In this document: positions 7,867 through 16,924 of the stretch, in pieces
Layout: each line of letters begins with the position of its first letter
How positions within the stretch are numbered: position 1 is the first letter of the stretch
Assembly (NCBI GenBank): GCA_964615905.1
Contig: CAZTUB010000007.1
Span: 1 to 64,000, forward strand
DNA: 64,000 nucleotides
Source of the DNA: DATLMR01 sp964615905
Lineage (GTDB): Bacteria; Acidobacteriota; Blastocatellia; UBA7656
Direction of reading: 5' to 3'
Translations under genes and position numbers: made by a program
Notes under the pieces: model-generated
What the model was told of the DNA's origin: nothing
Databases searched by the model: none
Seen by the model: the letters and a program-made list of their open reading frames with translations, nothing else

Positions 7867-8820
7867 TTGCCTGAATACGTGAAGCAGATAGCCGATCACA
7901 TCAAGGGCCAGGTAGGTAAGGCCGTTGTCGGACAGGACCACGTGATTGAGCAGGTCCTGATCGCCTTGCTGACCGAAGGGCACGCGCTTATCGAAGGGGT
8001 GCCGGGCACGGCCAAGACCTTGATGGTCAAAGTCCTTGCGCGCGCTGTCGGCGCGCATTTCGGGCGCATACAGTTCACGCCCGACCTAATGCCAGCAGAT
8101 GTCACCGGCACAAATATTTTTAACATGGCGACATCGACTTTCACGCTCAGGCACGGGCCGTTGTTCACGGACCTCCTGCTCGCTGACGAGATCAATCGCA
8201 CGCCCCCGAAAACTCAGGCCGCGCTTCTCGAAGCGATGGAAGAACGCCAGGTGACTATCGACGGCGAGATGCACAAGCTGTCGCCGCTCTTTACTGTCTT
8301 TGCCACTCAAAACCCAATCGAGTACGAGGGCACATACCCTCTCCCCGAAGCTCAGCTCGACCGCTTCGCTTTGAAGATTCTGGTCGACTATCCCGGCGAA
8401 GCCGCAGAGCTTCAGGTAGTGGCGAACTGGAACAGCGGGTTTAACGCGCGGCGGCTTGAAGACCTCGCTATCCGGTCCCTTGACGATCCGGCGGCCTTGC
8501 TCGATTGCCGCTCGCGCGTGCGCGCGATAACGGTCGAAGAGGGGATACAGAAGTACATAGTCTCTATCGTCAGAGCCACGCGCGGGGCGTTGAACATCTC
8601 GTGGGGCGCAAGCCCTCGCGCGGCGGTCTCGTTGCTGCTTTCGTCAAAGGCTATGGCAGGGTTGCGCGGGCGCGGGTACGTTACGCCTGACGACGTGAAA
8701 GAGATCGCAAAACCTGTGCTTCGGCATCGCATCGTGTTGCGGAGCGAAGCCGAGATCGAAGGTATTCTGCCTGACCAGGTGCTCGACGAAGTTATAGCCG
8801 GTATCGAAGTGCCGAGATAG
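7867..8820 (+). CDS. MoxR-family AAA+ ATPase
   Basis: A 317-residue AAA+ ATPase of the MoxR group. Walker A GVPGTAKT, Walker B LLLADEINRTPPKTQAALLEAM, sensor 1 ATQNPIE and the arginine-finger region EAQLDRF are all visible. MoxR proteins act as chaperone-like partners of vWA proteins. The DUF58 gene two genes downstream on the same strand is the expected partner. The TTG at 7867 is chosen because GGAGG (7853-7857) lies 9 bases upstream and the length then matches the family; an in-frame ATG at 7744 would add an unconserved 41 residues. Confidence 0.92.
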   Translation: MPEYVKQIADHIKGQVGKAVVGQDHVIEQVLIALLTEGHALIEGVPGTAKTLMVKVLARAVGAHFGRIQFTPDLMPADVTGTNIFNMATSTFTLRHGPLFTDLLLADEINRTPPKTQAALLEAMEERQVTIDGEMHKLSPLFTVFATQNPIEYEGTYPLPEAQLDRFALKILVDYPGEAAELQVVANWNSGFNARRLEDLAIRSLDDPAALLDCRSRVRAITVEEGIQKYIVSIVRATRGALNISWGASPRAAVSLLLSSKAMAGLRGRGYVTPDDVKEIAKPVLRHRIVLRSEAEIEGILPDQVLDEVIAGIEVPR

Positions 8821-8901
8821 GACTGAGGACTGAGCGAGGGAGTGGGGTTGAGGTCATGTTTCATAGAAGATCCGGCTGCCGAGACAGCCAAACTCGCTCA
8901 G
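8817..8901. repeat. heptad hairpin element 1 (GGACTGA type, short)
   Basis: GGACTGA occurs twice in tandem (8820-8833), and CTGAGCGAG (8830-8838) is complementary to CTCGCTCAG (8893-8901) across a loop of about 54 bases. It resembles the GGACTGA-type element near 33.3 kb but is shorter. It lies between the MoxR and Nudix genes. Confidence 0.45.
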
Positions 8902-8908
8902 CCCCGAA

Positions 8909-9415
8909 ATGATTATGAGAGAAGGAAAAGAACCGATCCCGGCGGCGGCCGTGGCCTTTGTGCGCGACAGCAGCCGTGGCATAGAGGTCTACCTGAGCCG
9001 TCGTCCTGCGCACTTTCGACACTTCCCAAACTTTTTCGTCTTTCCCGGAGGCCGCCAGGATCACGCAGATGCGGACCTGCGCGTTACGGCCTGCCGAGAA
9101 GTCCAAGAGGAGATCGGCGTCGAGATCGATCCGGAAAGGCTTGTCGCGCTTAGACAGACCTGCACCAGTCCGCACGCAGGGCCCGTCTATTACCTTGTCA
9201 CGTATGCTTATCAGGTGAACGGCAATTTCGAAACCTCTATAAACCCCGACGAGGTCGAAGAGGAGATATGGGTCACGCCGCGCGAGGCCCTCGACAGACT
9301 CGATCTGCCATACCAGATAGGCGCGGCCGTATACACGATCCTGAAGCACCGGACAGTTGCCGAGTTGATGAGCACGCTTGAGAAGGGAAGCGTAAACGAG
9401 GACTTCTGGTTTTGA
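8909..9415 (+). CDS. Nudix hydrolase
   Basis: A 168-residue Nudix-fold enzyme. The pattern FVFPGG, an acidic stretch, then CREVQEEIGVEI gives the core REUXEEXGU of the Nudix box; the first glutamate of the classical box is not in place, as in the NUDT19-like branch that has VFPGG followed by D-rich residues. Members hydrolyse nucleoside diphosphate derivatives or acyl-CoA; the substrate here cannot be told. Two ATGs (8909 and 8915) are possible. Its stop overlaps the TTG start of the DUF58 gene (TTGA), so the two are translationally coupled within the MoxR cluster. Confidence 0.88.
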   Translation: MIMREGKEPIPAAAVAFVRDSSRGIEVYLSRRPAHFRHFPNFFVFPGGRQDHADADLRVTACREVQEEIGVEIDPERLVALRQTCTSPHAGPVYYLVTYAYQVNGNFETSINPDEVEEEIWVTPREALDRLDLPYQIGAAVYTILKHRTVAELMSTLEKGSVNEDFWF

Positions 9416-10731
9416 ATCTAGTCTTCACAAACAGGTTTTTCGCCCTGCTGGCCGCAGGCATCGCCCTGCTCTCTCTGGGCTGGGTCAGCCGCGCCGCGCT
9501 CTACCTCACCCTTCTTTATGACCTCATCTTGATCGCGCTTGCGGCGATGGACTACTTCACATCGGAAAAGCCGGCCACTTTTCGCGTGACCCGCGACACC
9601 GAAGACCGGTTCGCGATGGGCGCGGAAAACCCCGTGCTCATAAAGATCGCCAACCACTCGCGCCGCCGCGTGACTTTTCAAATCAAGGACGAGTACCCGC
9701 ATCAGATGGAGCTTGTGGGCTCGCGCCACTCACGGCTTACAGTGCCTCCGAATCGCACGCGAGTCTTGCGCTACAGCCTGCTGCCGACCGCGCGCGGGAG
9801 CTACGCTTTCGGTGATACGGTGGTCCGCTTTCGCACAAAGCTCGGACTGGTGTGGAGACAGATCAGCTATGCGACCGCCCGCGAGGTTAAGGTCTATCCG
9901 GATATTCGGGAAGCGAAGAAGAACGAGATTTACGCTCACCGCAACCGGCAGATGCAGCCGGGCATGCGCCGCATGCGTTTGCGCGGGCAGGGGCGCGAGT
10001 TCGAGTCACTGCGAGAGTTCGTGGTCGGCGACGAGATACGCCACATGTCATGGGCGGCGACGGCACGGCGGGGTAAGCTGATAACCCGCCAGTACACCAT
10101 CGAGCGTAGCCAGAACGTCGTGGTGCTTGTCGATACAGGGCGATTGATGACCGCGCGTATCGGCAAGCTTACGAAACTGGATCACGCAATCAACGCGACA
10201 CTGTCGATCACATACGTCGCGGCATCGGGCGGCGATAATGTCGGCCTTGTGATCTTCTCGCGCAAGGTGACGAGCTACCTGCCGCCACGGCGCGGGCGCG
10301 ATCAGGTCAACAAGGTGATGGAGGCGCTCTACAATGTCGAGCCTCAGATGATCGAGCCGAGCTATGCGCGCTCGTTCAATTTCTTCAACGCCAATTGCCA
10401 CCGCCGCTCGCTGGTCATAATATTGACGGACCTCGTGGACCGCGACGCTTCGGCCGAGTTGCTCGCTCATACATCGAAGCTCATACCGCGCCATCTGCCG
10501 CTCATAGTTACGATTGGGGATACGGACCTTAGAGAGCTTGTGCGGGCAAGGCCTGAGAACCCGGAGGACGTCTATCGCCAGAGCGTAGCCGAAGAGATAC
10601 TTCGCCAGCGCGAAGAGGCGCTCTCTCGCATTCGCAGAGCGGGCGGGCTTGCGCTCGATGTGCCCGCCGGGAGGCTCGCGCTTGAGCTTGTCAATAAGTA
10701 TCTCGAAGTAAAAGAACGCGGCCTTTTGTAA
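9412..10731 (+). CDS. DUF58 / vWA-like protein, MoxR partner
   Basis: A 439-residue protein with two N-terminal membrane helices (about 10-45), an immunoglobulin-like middle segment and the DUF58 signature EFESLREFVVGDEIRHMSWAATAR (split here by positions 195-218). The C-terminal half has the vWA-like strand VVVLVDTGRLM and a later LVIILTDLVD. MoxR ATPases work with such membrane-anchored vWA proteins in folding or metal-insertion tasks, often related to the envelope. The TTG start at 9412 overlaps the Nudix stop codon by three bases; no other start codon in this frame fits the first helix. Confidence 0.9.
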   Translation: MNLVFTNRFFALLAAGIALLSLGWVSRAALYLTLLYDLILIALAAMDYFTSEKPATFRVTRDTEDRFAMGAENPVLIKIANHSRRRVTFQIKDEYPHQMELVGSRHSRLTVPPNRTRVLRYSLLPTARGSYAFGDTVVRFRTKLGLVWRQISYATAREVKVYPDIREAKKNEIYAHRNRQMQPGMRRMRLRGQGREFESLREFVVGDEIRHMSWAATARRGKLITRQYTIERSQNVVVLVDTGRLMTARIGKLTKLDHAINATLSITYVAASGGDNVGLVIFSRKVTSYLPPRRGRDQVNKVMEALYNVEPQMIEPSYARSFNFFNANCHRRSLVIILTDLVDRDASAELLAHTSKLIPRHLPLIVTIGDTDLRELVRARPENPEDVYRQSVAEEILRQREEALSRIRRAGGLALDVPAGRLALELVNKYLEVKERGLL

Positions 10732-10766
10732 TAAGCAGCCGGGGTCTAATATCCACGCGCCAGTCT

Positions 10767-11720
10767 TCAACGGCTTTCGGCAGGAGCTTCGGTCTTTTTC
10801 AGGAAGTAAGTTGCCAAGACAATCGCGGAGACAATCGAGACAGCGTACTTGTACACGGGCGAAATATGAGCGGGCGAGATGAAGCCTTCGATCAGCCCGG
10901 CTATTACAAGCATAGGAATCGTTCCAAGAATCAGCTTGATCGCCAGCAGCCCGTTCGTCGTCAGCGCGTCTATCCGGCGCAGATCGCCCGGCATCAAAAG
11001 CGCCTTGCCGATGAGCAGCCCCGCCCCGCCCGCGATGAAGATAGCCGTGAGCTCAATAACTCCGTGTGCAGAGACGAAGATGGGGATGTCCCAGAATCGG
11101 TATCGAAAGCAAAGCCCCATCACAAGCCCTATCAAAAGACCGTTTGAGGCGACGACGTAGACTGTCCCCAACCCGGCCAGAACGCCGCCCGCAAACGCTA
11201 TGAATGTGACCTGTATGTTGTTTGTCTGGATAAGAGTCGATTCGACGGGGTTCGCGCTGTTAACAGCTTCGGTCCAGTTCTCGTGCGCTATTATCATCCG
11301 CTTCAGCTGGGGGGCGAGGCGGTCGGCAAACCCGTCGTCGAGAAAACTGAGCGCGAACGCAAAGGCGAACGGGATCATGAATATAAGAAACGACGTGAGC
11401 GTATACTTGAAGGTCTGCCTGAATACGGCGGGGAATTCGCTGCGAAAGAAAGTCACAAAGACCGCGAAGCCTGAGCTTTCGCTGCGGTAGATTGCACCGT
11501 GCGCGCGGGCGACAAGGTAGTTGAGATAATTCACGAGCCGCTGGTCCCGCACCTCTTCGCGAGCAATCGCCAGGTCGGCAGCCGTCCGCCTGTAGAGCCG
11601 CCCGAACTCGCGCACCTCTTCGCCCGACAGGTTCTTGAGCCTGTAGCGCGACACGCGGGCAGTCAGCTCTTCAAGCCGCTTCCACTTTTCAAGCCTCGTT
11701 TCGAGAAAGTTTTTGAGCAT
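10767..11720 (-). CDS. SpoIIM-family (DUF95) integral membrane protein
   Basis: A 317-residue membrane protein. A charged, helical N-terminus (about 1-95) is followed by about six membrane helices, including TSFLIFMIPFAFAFALSF, VTFIAFAGGVLAGLGTVYVV and ELTAIFIAGGAGLLIGKAL. The HGVIELTAIFIAGGAGL segment is characteristic of stage II sporulation protein M relatives. Non-sporulating bacteria often carry this gene next to MoxR/DUF58 genes, as here, although it is convergent with them. The role is unknown outside sporulation. The ATG has GAGGA upstream. Confidence 0.88.
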   Translation of the reverse strand: MLKNFLETRLEKWKRLEELTARVSRYRLKNLSGEEVREFGRLYRRTAADLAIAREEVRDQRLVNYLNYLVARAHGAIYRSESSGFAVFVTFFRSEFPAVFRQTFKYTLTSFLIFMIPFAFAFALSFLDDGFADRLAPQLKRMIIAHENWTEAVNSANPVESTLIQTNNIQVTFIAFAGGVLAGLGTVYVVASNGLLIGLVMGLCFRYRFWDIPIFVSAHGVIELTAIFIAGGAGLLIGKALLMPGDLRRIDALTTNGLLAIKLILGTIPMLVIAGLIEGFISPAHISPVYKYAVSIVSAIVLATYFLKKTEAPAESR

Positions 11721-11768
11721 GCGGTCCTCGTCTGTCGTAGGTTAACACGCGCAACCGCGAAGAAAAAC

Positions 11769-11777
11769 TGCTAGAAT
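11769..11777 (+). promoter_or_regulatory. extended -10 promoter of holB
   Basis: TGCTAGAAT (11769-11777) is an extended -10 element 36 bases before the holB ATG. The same nine bases precede hutU at 60969, which supports use of TGnTAGAAT promoters in this organism. No good -35 box is visible. Confidence 0.5.
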
Positions 11778-11813
11778 CAGCTTTCACAAGAGTCCAGACC
11801 GTCGAGGTAACAG

Positions 11814-12791
11814 ATGCCCTTTTCGACGCTTGCGGGTAACGAGCGAATAAAAAAACTTTTAAAGCGCGCGGTGGCCGAAAACCGTATTCGCCAGGGGCTG
11901 ATCATGGCTGGCCCGTCAGGCGTTGGGAAGTACCGGTTTGCGCTCGCGCTTGCGCAGGCTCTTAACTGCGAGCGCGCTTCTGGCGGCGACGCGTGCGGCC
12001 AGTGCTCCTCCTGCAAGCGAATCTTGACGGGCGAGCACCTCGGCGTTCAAGTATTCCAGCCCGAAGGCCAGTTTATAAAGATCGACAAGATGCGTGATCT
12101 TTCCCGCGAGGCGTATAAACAACCTCCGGAGGGCCGCCGCAGCGTGTATATCATCGATCAGGCCGACCGGCTCAACGAAGCGGCGGCAAACTCCATCCTT
12201 AAGACGCTCGAAGAGCCACCGGAAACTTCGCAGATTCTGCTCATAACATCGCGGCCTTACGCCCTGCTTGAGACGATTCGCTCCCGGTGTCAGACGCTGG
12301 TCTTCGCGCCGCTTACACCCGAAGAGCTCGAAGCGTTTCTCAAATCGCATTTCACAAGACCTGTCGATGAGATAATGCTGCTGGCGCGGCTCGCGCGCGG
12401 CAGCATCGGTCGCGCGCTTGAGATAGACCTGGGCGAGTACCGCGACAAGCGGCGAACCATGCTTGAGATGGTCAGTGCCTTGACCGGGTCACGCGACGGC
12501 GTCAGGCTGATGAGCGCGGCCGAATACCTCGGTCGCAAGCTGGACAGGGAGGGGTTTGAAAAGCATATAGAAGTTCTGCTGGTGCTGCTCAAAGACCTGA
12601 TTTATATAAAGGCCGGGCAGTCGCCGGAATCGCTTACAAACCGAGACATAACCGAGCAGCTTGAGCGCGCCGGTGAAACTGCAACTCTCGAACAGGTGAT
12701 CGAGTTGATAGACAGCATCGAGCAAGTGATGCGCGGCCTGTCGCGAAACATAAACCGCCAGCTTGCCCTCGAATCGGCCCTGATTGCTTGA
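11814..12791 (+). CDS. holB: DNA polymerase III subunit delta'
   Basis: A 325-residue clamp-loader subunit. It opens with FSTLAGNERIKKLLKRAVAENRI, has a zinc module of four cysteines (NCERASGGDACGQCSSC, about 46-63), VYIIDQADRLNEAAANSILKTLEEPP and the SRC motif RSRCQTLVFAPL. The P-loop reads GPSGVGKY, with tyrosine instead of Ser/Thr after the lysine, and Walker B is DQAD, so ATP hydrolysis is unlikely. That fits delta', the non-motor clamp-loader subunit. A GAGGT lies upstream of the ATG. Confidence 0.9.
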   Translation: MPFSTLAGNERIKKLLKRAVAENRIRQGLIMAGPSGVGKYRFALALAQALNCERASGGDACGQCSSCKRILTGEHLGVQVFQPEGQFIKIDKMRDLSREAYKQPPEGRRSVYIIDQADRLNEAAANSILKTLEEPPETSQILLITSRPYALLETIRSRCQTLVFAPLTPEELEAFLKSHFTRPVDEIMLLARLARGSIGRALEIDLGEYRDKRRTMLEMVSALTGSRDGVRLMSAAEYLGRKLDREGFEKHIEVLLVLLKDLIYIKAGQSPESLTNRDITEQLERAGETATLEQVIELIDSIEQVMRGLSRNINRQLALESALIA

Positions 12792-12830
12792 CATGCCGTA
12801 TCGGCGGCCAGCAGGTAACGTCGGGCGCTT

Positions 12831-13142
12831 TCAGCCGGTCCTCCGCACCTTATAAAACCTGTACCAACCGTATAACGCCCACGCGACGCCGAACAGGACG
12901 AAGATCAAAGCGAAAATTCTGTTCTCGGACGGAATCTTTCCCGCCTGCGACCACATAACGACAATAAGGATTCCGGCTACGATTGTATTAACGATGGCTC
13001 CGGTCTGTGCGCGCTTCGCGGCGAATTTCTCCGGCCCGTCAGGCTCTGCGGCCCTGCTCCTTGCATACCGCTTTGTCCAAAAGTGGAAGGCGGCGGCAGC
13101 CACTACAAATAGGATGACTATGACCAGATTAGAAGCTTCCAT
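12831..13142 (-). CDS. small membrane protein, three helices
   Basis: A 103-residue protein with three hydrophobic segments: an N-terminal helix (LVIVILFVVAAAAFHFW), a middle one (AIVNTIVAGILIVVMW) and a last one (IFALIFVLFGVAWALYGWY), separated by a charged loop. I recognise no family. It converges with holB, 39 bases away, and no terminator stands out between them. Coding is supported by the hydrophobic pattern and the consistent GC-rich codon use. Confidence 0.7.
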   Translation of the reverse strand: MEASNLVIVILFVVAAAAFHFWTKRYARSRAAEPDGPEKFAAKRAQTGAIVNTIVAGILIVVMWSQAGKIPSENRIFALIFVLFGVAWALYGWYRFYKVRRTG

Positions 13143-13206
13143 AGCCGTTGCTCCTTCTCGTACCGCGCGGCGTGGACCTGAGCATTATCAGCGCGTTCAC
13201 ACGCGA

Positions 13207-13653
13207 CTACGGCTTGAGATCGACCGACGCTTTGCCGCTCTCGGCGTCAAAGGGTACAGAAGTATGCTCGTGTGTAATCGCCCACTTGCCTTCGATCTTT
13301 TGGCAGCAGACCGTCGAGCGCACCCACATGTCGACCTCACGCCCGTTCGTCATGGTTCCGCTTACCCGATAAAGATAATGGCAGAAGGCCACCTCTTCGC
13401 TCGATGTTACGCTCAGGTCGCGGACCTCATAGCCCATAGGGCCTCGATACCAGGAGAACCACTGCTCCGCGCGTTCTCTGACCTTATCCGATCCGATGTA
13501 CCGCAGCGGATTTAGCGCGTCAAATGACACGCTGTCCGCCGCGTGGTTAGCCATGAGCGCGTCGATGTCCTTGGCATAGACCGCCTCGGCCCTGCGCTCG
13601 ATAAGCGCGCGGATCACGGCTTCATCAGTTGCCGGGCTTTTCTCAATCGTCAT
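13207..13653 (-). CDS. SnoaL-like / NTF2-fold protein
   Basis: A 148-residue protein with the NTF2-like pattern found in SnoaL-type proteins: an N-terminal helix IRALIERRAEAVYAKDIDALMANHAADSV (split in two turns), a central FDALNPLRYIG, then strands ending in GKWAITHEHTSVPF. Such folds serve as small-molecule enzymes or binding proteins; the substrate is unknown. The ATG at 13653 is chosen because GAGGAGG stands just upstream; the in-frame TTG at 13671 would make that site part of the coding sequence. Confidence 0.82.
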   Translation of the reverse strand: MTIEKSPATDEAVIRALIERRAEAVYAKDIDALMANHAADSVSFDALNPLRYIGSDKVRERAEQWFSWYRGPMGYEVRDLSVTSSEEVAFCHYLYRVSGTMTNGREVDMWVRSTVCCQKIEGKWAITHEHTSVPFDAESGKASVDLKP

Positions 13654-13731
13654 ACCATCCTCCTCAGTCAAGTCGGCTCGCGTAGTGCTCTTTTATCAGC
13701 ATGTATGGACTTTGCCAAAAGGAATGCGGTA

Positions 13732-13810
13732 AGTAAACAGCGACAGAAAACCGGGCGCGAGGCTTGTGCTCTCTTCCTTCTTGTCACCTGTCACTGTTTA
13801 CTGTTTACTA
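13732..13810. repeat. heptad hairpin element 2
   Basis: AGTAAACAGCGACAG (13732-13746) pairs with CTGTCACTGTTTACT (13788-13802) with one mismatch, around a GC-rich loop of about 41 bases. The right arm adds an extra CTGTTTACT. Units are of the GTAAACA/GTGACA type, 7 bases long. It lies between the SnoaL-like gene and the first dehydrogenase. Confidence 0.75.
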
Positions 13811-13841
13811 GATAAACATCTTGCGGAATGGAGATGAATAG

Positions 13842-14852
13842 ATGAAGGCGATTGAGATTCAAGAGCGATTCGGGCTCGCCTCTTTAAAGGTCGTTGAGCG
13901 GCCCGACCCGCGCCCGGGGGCCGGGCAGGTTCTGATTAAGGTAAAAGCCGCCTCGCTGAATTACCGCGACCTGCTTATGACGCTGGGCCAGTACAACCCA
14001 AGGCAACGGCTTCCGCTTGTGCCGCTCTCGGACGGCGCGGGTGAAGTGGTAGAAGTCGGAGAAGGCGTGACACGGGTCAAGGCAGGCTCGCGCGTGGCGG
14101 CCATATTTGCGCAGGAGTGGATCGCGGGAGAGCCGACGAGAGAAAAGCTGCGGGCAACGCTTGGCGGGCCGCTCGACGGGATGCTTAGAGATTACGCGGT
14201 TCTGAGCGAAGAGGGCGTGATACCCCTGCCCGACCACCTCAGCTTTGAAGAGGCCGCGACGCTTCCGTGCGCAGCGGTGACAGCCTGGAACGCGCTCATC
14301 ACGCAAGGCGGCGTCAAGGCCGGTGATACCGTGCTTGTTCAAGGGACCGGCGGGGTCTCGTTGTTTGCTCTACAATTCGCTTCGATGGTTGGAGCGCGGG
14401 TGATTGTCACATCGAGCAGTGACGAGAAGCTTGAGCGGGCCGCGAAGCTCGGCGCAAGTGACGGCATAAACTATAAAGCCGAGCCCGATTGGGACAAGCG
14501 AGCGCGCGAACTAACAGGCAGCATAGGGCTTGACCACATAGTCGAGGTCGGCGGCGCGGGAACGCTTGCGCGGTCGTTGCGCGCGATACGCATAGGCGGC
14601 CACATAAGCATGATAGGCGTGCTGTCCGGCAATACGGCAGACTTTAACGTCATCCCGATCCTTATGCAGAACATACGCATTCAGGGCGTGATGGTAGGAA
14701 GCCGCGAGATGTTTGAAGCGATGATCCGCGCAATCGCGCTTCACAGGATGAAGCCCGTGGTTGATCGCGTATTCCCTTTTGAAGATGCGCGTGCGGCTTT
14801 CGAGTACATGCAAAGCGGCGCTCATTTCGGCAAAATCTGCATTGAAATTTAG
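13842..14852 (+). CDS. MDR-family NAD(P)-dependent alcohol dehydrogenase
   Basis: A 336-residue medium-chain dehydrogenase/reductase. It has a GroES-like N-terminal half (NYRDLLMTLGQYN, PLSDGAGEVVEVGEGV) and a Rossmann half with VLVQGTGGVSLFALQFA. The cysteine/histidine ligands of catalytic zinc and the four-cysteine structural zinc lobe are missing, which points to a zinc-free oxidoreductase of the quinone-oxidoreductase type. A second paralogue follows 10 bases downstream in the same direction, so the two form an operon. Substrate unknown. Confidence 0.88.
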   Translation: MKAIEIQERFGLASLKVVERPDPRPGAGQVLIKVKAASLNYRDLLMTLGQYNPRQRLPLVPLSDGAGEVVEVGEGVTRVKAGSRVAAIFAQEWIAGEPTREKLRATLGGPLDGMLRDYAVLSEEGVIPLPDHLSFEEAATLPCAAVTAWNALITQGGVKAGDTVLVQGTGGVSLFALQFASMVGARVIVTSSSDEKLERAAKLGASDGINYKAEPDWDKRARELTGSIGLDHIVEVGGAGTLARSLRAIRIGGHISMIGVLSGNTADFNVIPILMQNIRIQGVMVGSREMFEAMIRAIALHRMKPVVDRVFPFEDARAAFEYMQSGAHFGKICIEI

Positions 14853-14862
14853 AGGAGATAAT

Positions 14863-15834
14863 ATGCACGCAATTCGAGTTCACCAGCACGGCGGCCCGGA
14901 GGTCTTATCTTACGAAGAGATCGCGACGCCGGAGCCGGGCGCGGGCGAGGTGCTTGTGAAGATCAACGCCATAGGCGTCAACTTCGTCGACGTGTACCAC
15001 CGCGAAGGGCGGTATCCGACGAAGCTCCCTTTTACCGCCGGGCAGGAAGCTTGCGGCACAGTCGAGGCGGTCGGAGAAGGCGTCGCCGATTTGAAGTCCG
15101 GCGACCGTGTCGCTTATTCATCGGTTATGGGAAGCTATGCAGAGTACGCATCGGTCCCCGTGGCAAAGCTCGTCCCCGTCCCCGACGCGGTTGACGACCG
15201 CTCGGCCGCCTCGGTCCTGTTGCAAGGCATGACCGCGCATTACCTCAGCCACACAACATACCCTATCAAAGAGGGCGACACCGTCTTGATTCACGCGGCG
15301 GCCGGAGGCGTCGGGTTGTTGCTGACTCAGATGGCCCGCAACCTCGGCGCGCGAATAATAGCCACCGTATCGACCGAAGAGAAGGCGAGGCTGGCGCGCG
15401 AGGCTGGCGCGGACGATGTGATTATCTATACCGAGGCCGATTTTGAAACGGAAACGCGCCGCCTGACCGGCGGGCGCGGTGTCGAGGCGGTTTATGACGC
15501 CGTAGGCAAGACGACTTTTGAAAAGAGCTTGAACTGCTTGAAGCCGCTCGGCTACATGGTCCTTTACGGCGCGGCGAGCGGCCCTGTGCCTCCAATCGAC
15601 CCGCTGGTTCTGACATCTAAAGGATCGATCTTTTTGACGCGCCCAAGCCTCGCGCATTACACAGCCGACCGCGAGTCGCTGCGCGCAAGGGCGAAGGCTG
15701 TCTTCGGTCAGATCGAGGGCGGCAAGCTGAAGCTAAGAATCGAGCATACGTACAGGCTTGAAGACGCCGAGCAGGCGCACCGCGATCTCGAATCACGCGC
15801 CACCACGGGTAAGCTTCTGCTGTTGCCGTCTTAA
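14863..15834 (+). CDS. NADPH:quinone oxidoreductase-like protein
   Basis: A 323-residue zinc-free MDR enzyme, close in layout to quinone oxidoreductase (Qor): NFVDVYHREGRYP near the start, FTAGQEACGTVEAVGEGV, then the nucleotide site VLIHAAAGGVGLLLTQMA and the substrate-lobe HYLSHTTYP. Members reduce quinones or enals with NADPH. The ATG at 14863 has AGGAG (14853-14857) 5 bases upstream. The gene ends only 8 bases before the stop of the convergent PD40 gene. Confidence 0.9.
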   Translation: MHAIRVHQHGGPEVLSYEEIATPEPGAGEVLVKINAIGVNFVDVYHREGRYPTKLPFTAGQEACGTVEAVGEGVADLKSGDRVAYSSVMGSYAEYASVPVAKLVPVPDAVDDRSAASVLLQGMTAHYLSHTTYPIKEGDTVLIHAAAGGVGLLLTQMARNLGARIIATVSTEEKARLAREAGADDVIIYTEADFETETRRLTGGRGVEAVYDAVGKTTFEKSLNCLKPLGYMVLYGAASGPVPPIDPLVLTSKGSIFLTRPSLAHYTADRESLRARAKAVFGQIEGGKLKLRIEHTYRLEDAEQAHRDLESRATTGKLLLLPS

Positions 15835-15842
15835 CTTTATCG

Positions 15843-16907
15843 TCAATGAATCCAGTCGGCGATAAAGATGTTCGTGTCGCCCTGTGTCTTTGCGTTGCGG
15901 TTCGACGCGAAGACGATCTTTTTACCGTCGGGGCTGAACATCGGGAAACCGTCAAAGGTCTCATTGAAGGTGATTCGCTCAAGACCTGTTCCGTCGATAT
16001 TTATCGCGTAGAGGTCAAAGTTTCGGCCGCGCGGGTCGTTCATATTTGAGGAGAAGATTATCCGCTTGCCGTCGGGGAAGAAGTACGGCGCAAAGTTAGC
16101 CGCCCCGTTATTTGTGACGCGCCGCTTGCCCGTGCCGTCAGCTTTCATCACCCAGATGTCGAGCTTGCTCGGACGAATAAGGTTCTCTTTGAGCAGACCC
16201 TTGTATTCCGCTATCTCTTTTTCGGTCGCGGGGTGATGCGCGCGGTAGACAATCCACTTGCTGTCTCGCGAAAAGAACGGCCCGCCGTCGTAACCTGTTT
16301 CCGAGGTCAACTGTTTTACGTTTCGACCGCCAACGTCCATAGTATAAATCTCTATGTCGCCGCTGCGAGTCGATGTGAAGACTACCTTCTTGCCGTCGGG
16401 TGAGATCGTGGCCTCCGCGTCATAGCCTTCGGTCGTGGTCAACCGTTTCAGGTCGCTGCCGTCGGGCGCGGCGCTGAAAAGATCGAAGCTCGGATAAAGC
16501 GCCCAGACGTAGCCTCGCGAAAAGTCCGGCTTGGGCGGGCAGTCGGCGCTCGCAAGATGGGTCGACGAGTAGATGATCCGCTTGCCGTTCGGAAGGAAGT
16601 ACGCGCATGTAGTTCGGCCCTTGCCCGTCGAGAGCATCCTGAGCCCCGTCCCGTCTACGTTCATCTCATAAATCTGGTCGCAGCCGTGACCGTCGCGAGT
16701 CGATTGAAAGATCAGCTTCTTCCCGTCGCCGGAAAAATATGCTTCGGCGTTCTCGCCGCCGAACGAGAGCTGGCGGATATTCCTAAAATGTTTCTCGCCC
16801 TCGATTGAGAGATTCTCAGCCACTGCCTGGGCCGGGTCCCGCCCCGTTCGGGCCGAAGCGGCCAGCAGAGAGCAGAGAAAGAAAAGCGTCAATAGGACAG
16901 GCTTCAT
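15843..16907 (-). CDS. secreted TolB-like (PD40) beta-propeller protein
   Basis: A 354-residue protein with a signal peptide (MKPVLLTLFFLCSLLAASA). The body is six WD40-like PD40 blades, each with a pattern like FSPDGKKIVFASNRN or YFFPDGKRIIFSSNMN, the repeat seen in TolB. It is predicted to be periplasmic or secreted and to bind protein or ligand; there is no catalytic domain. It follows pdxA with a 17-base gap in a leftward operon, an association I cannot explain functionally. Confidence 0.85.
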   Translation of the reverse strand: MKPVLLTLFFLCSLLAASARTGRDPAQAVAENLSIEGEKHFRNIRQLSFGGENAEAYFSGDGKKLIFQSTRDGHGCDQIYEMNVDGTGLRMLSTGKGRTTCAYFLPNGKRIIYSSTHLASADCPPKPDFSRGYVWALYPSFDLFSAAPDGSDLKRLTTTEGYDAEATISPDGKKVVFTSTRSGDIEIYTMDVGGRNVKQLTSETGYDGGPFFSRDSKWIVYRAHHPATEKEIAEYKGLLKENLIRPSKLDIWVMKADGTGKRRVTNNGAANFAPYFFPDGKRIIFSSNMNDPRGRNFDLYAINIDGTGLERITFNETFDGFPMFSPDGKKIVFASNRNAKTQGDTNIFIADWIH

Positions 16908-16924
16908 TAAATAACCTCCAACGA

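Noticed and set aside
13842..15834. Recent tandem duplication of the two dehydrogenases
   Set aside because: The proteins share family motifs but differ along most of their length, so the duplication, if any, is old.
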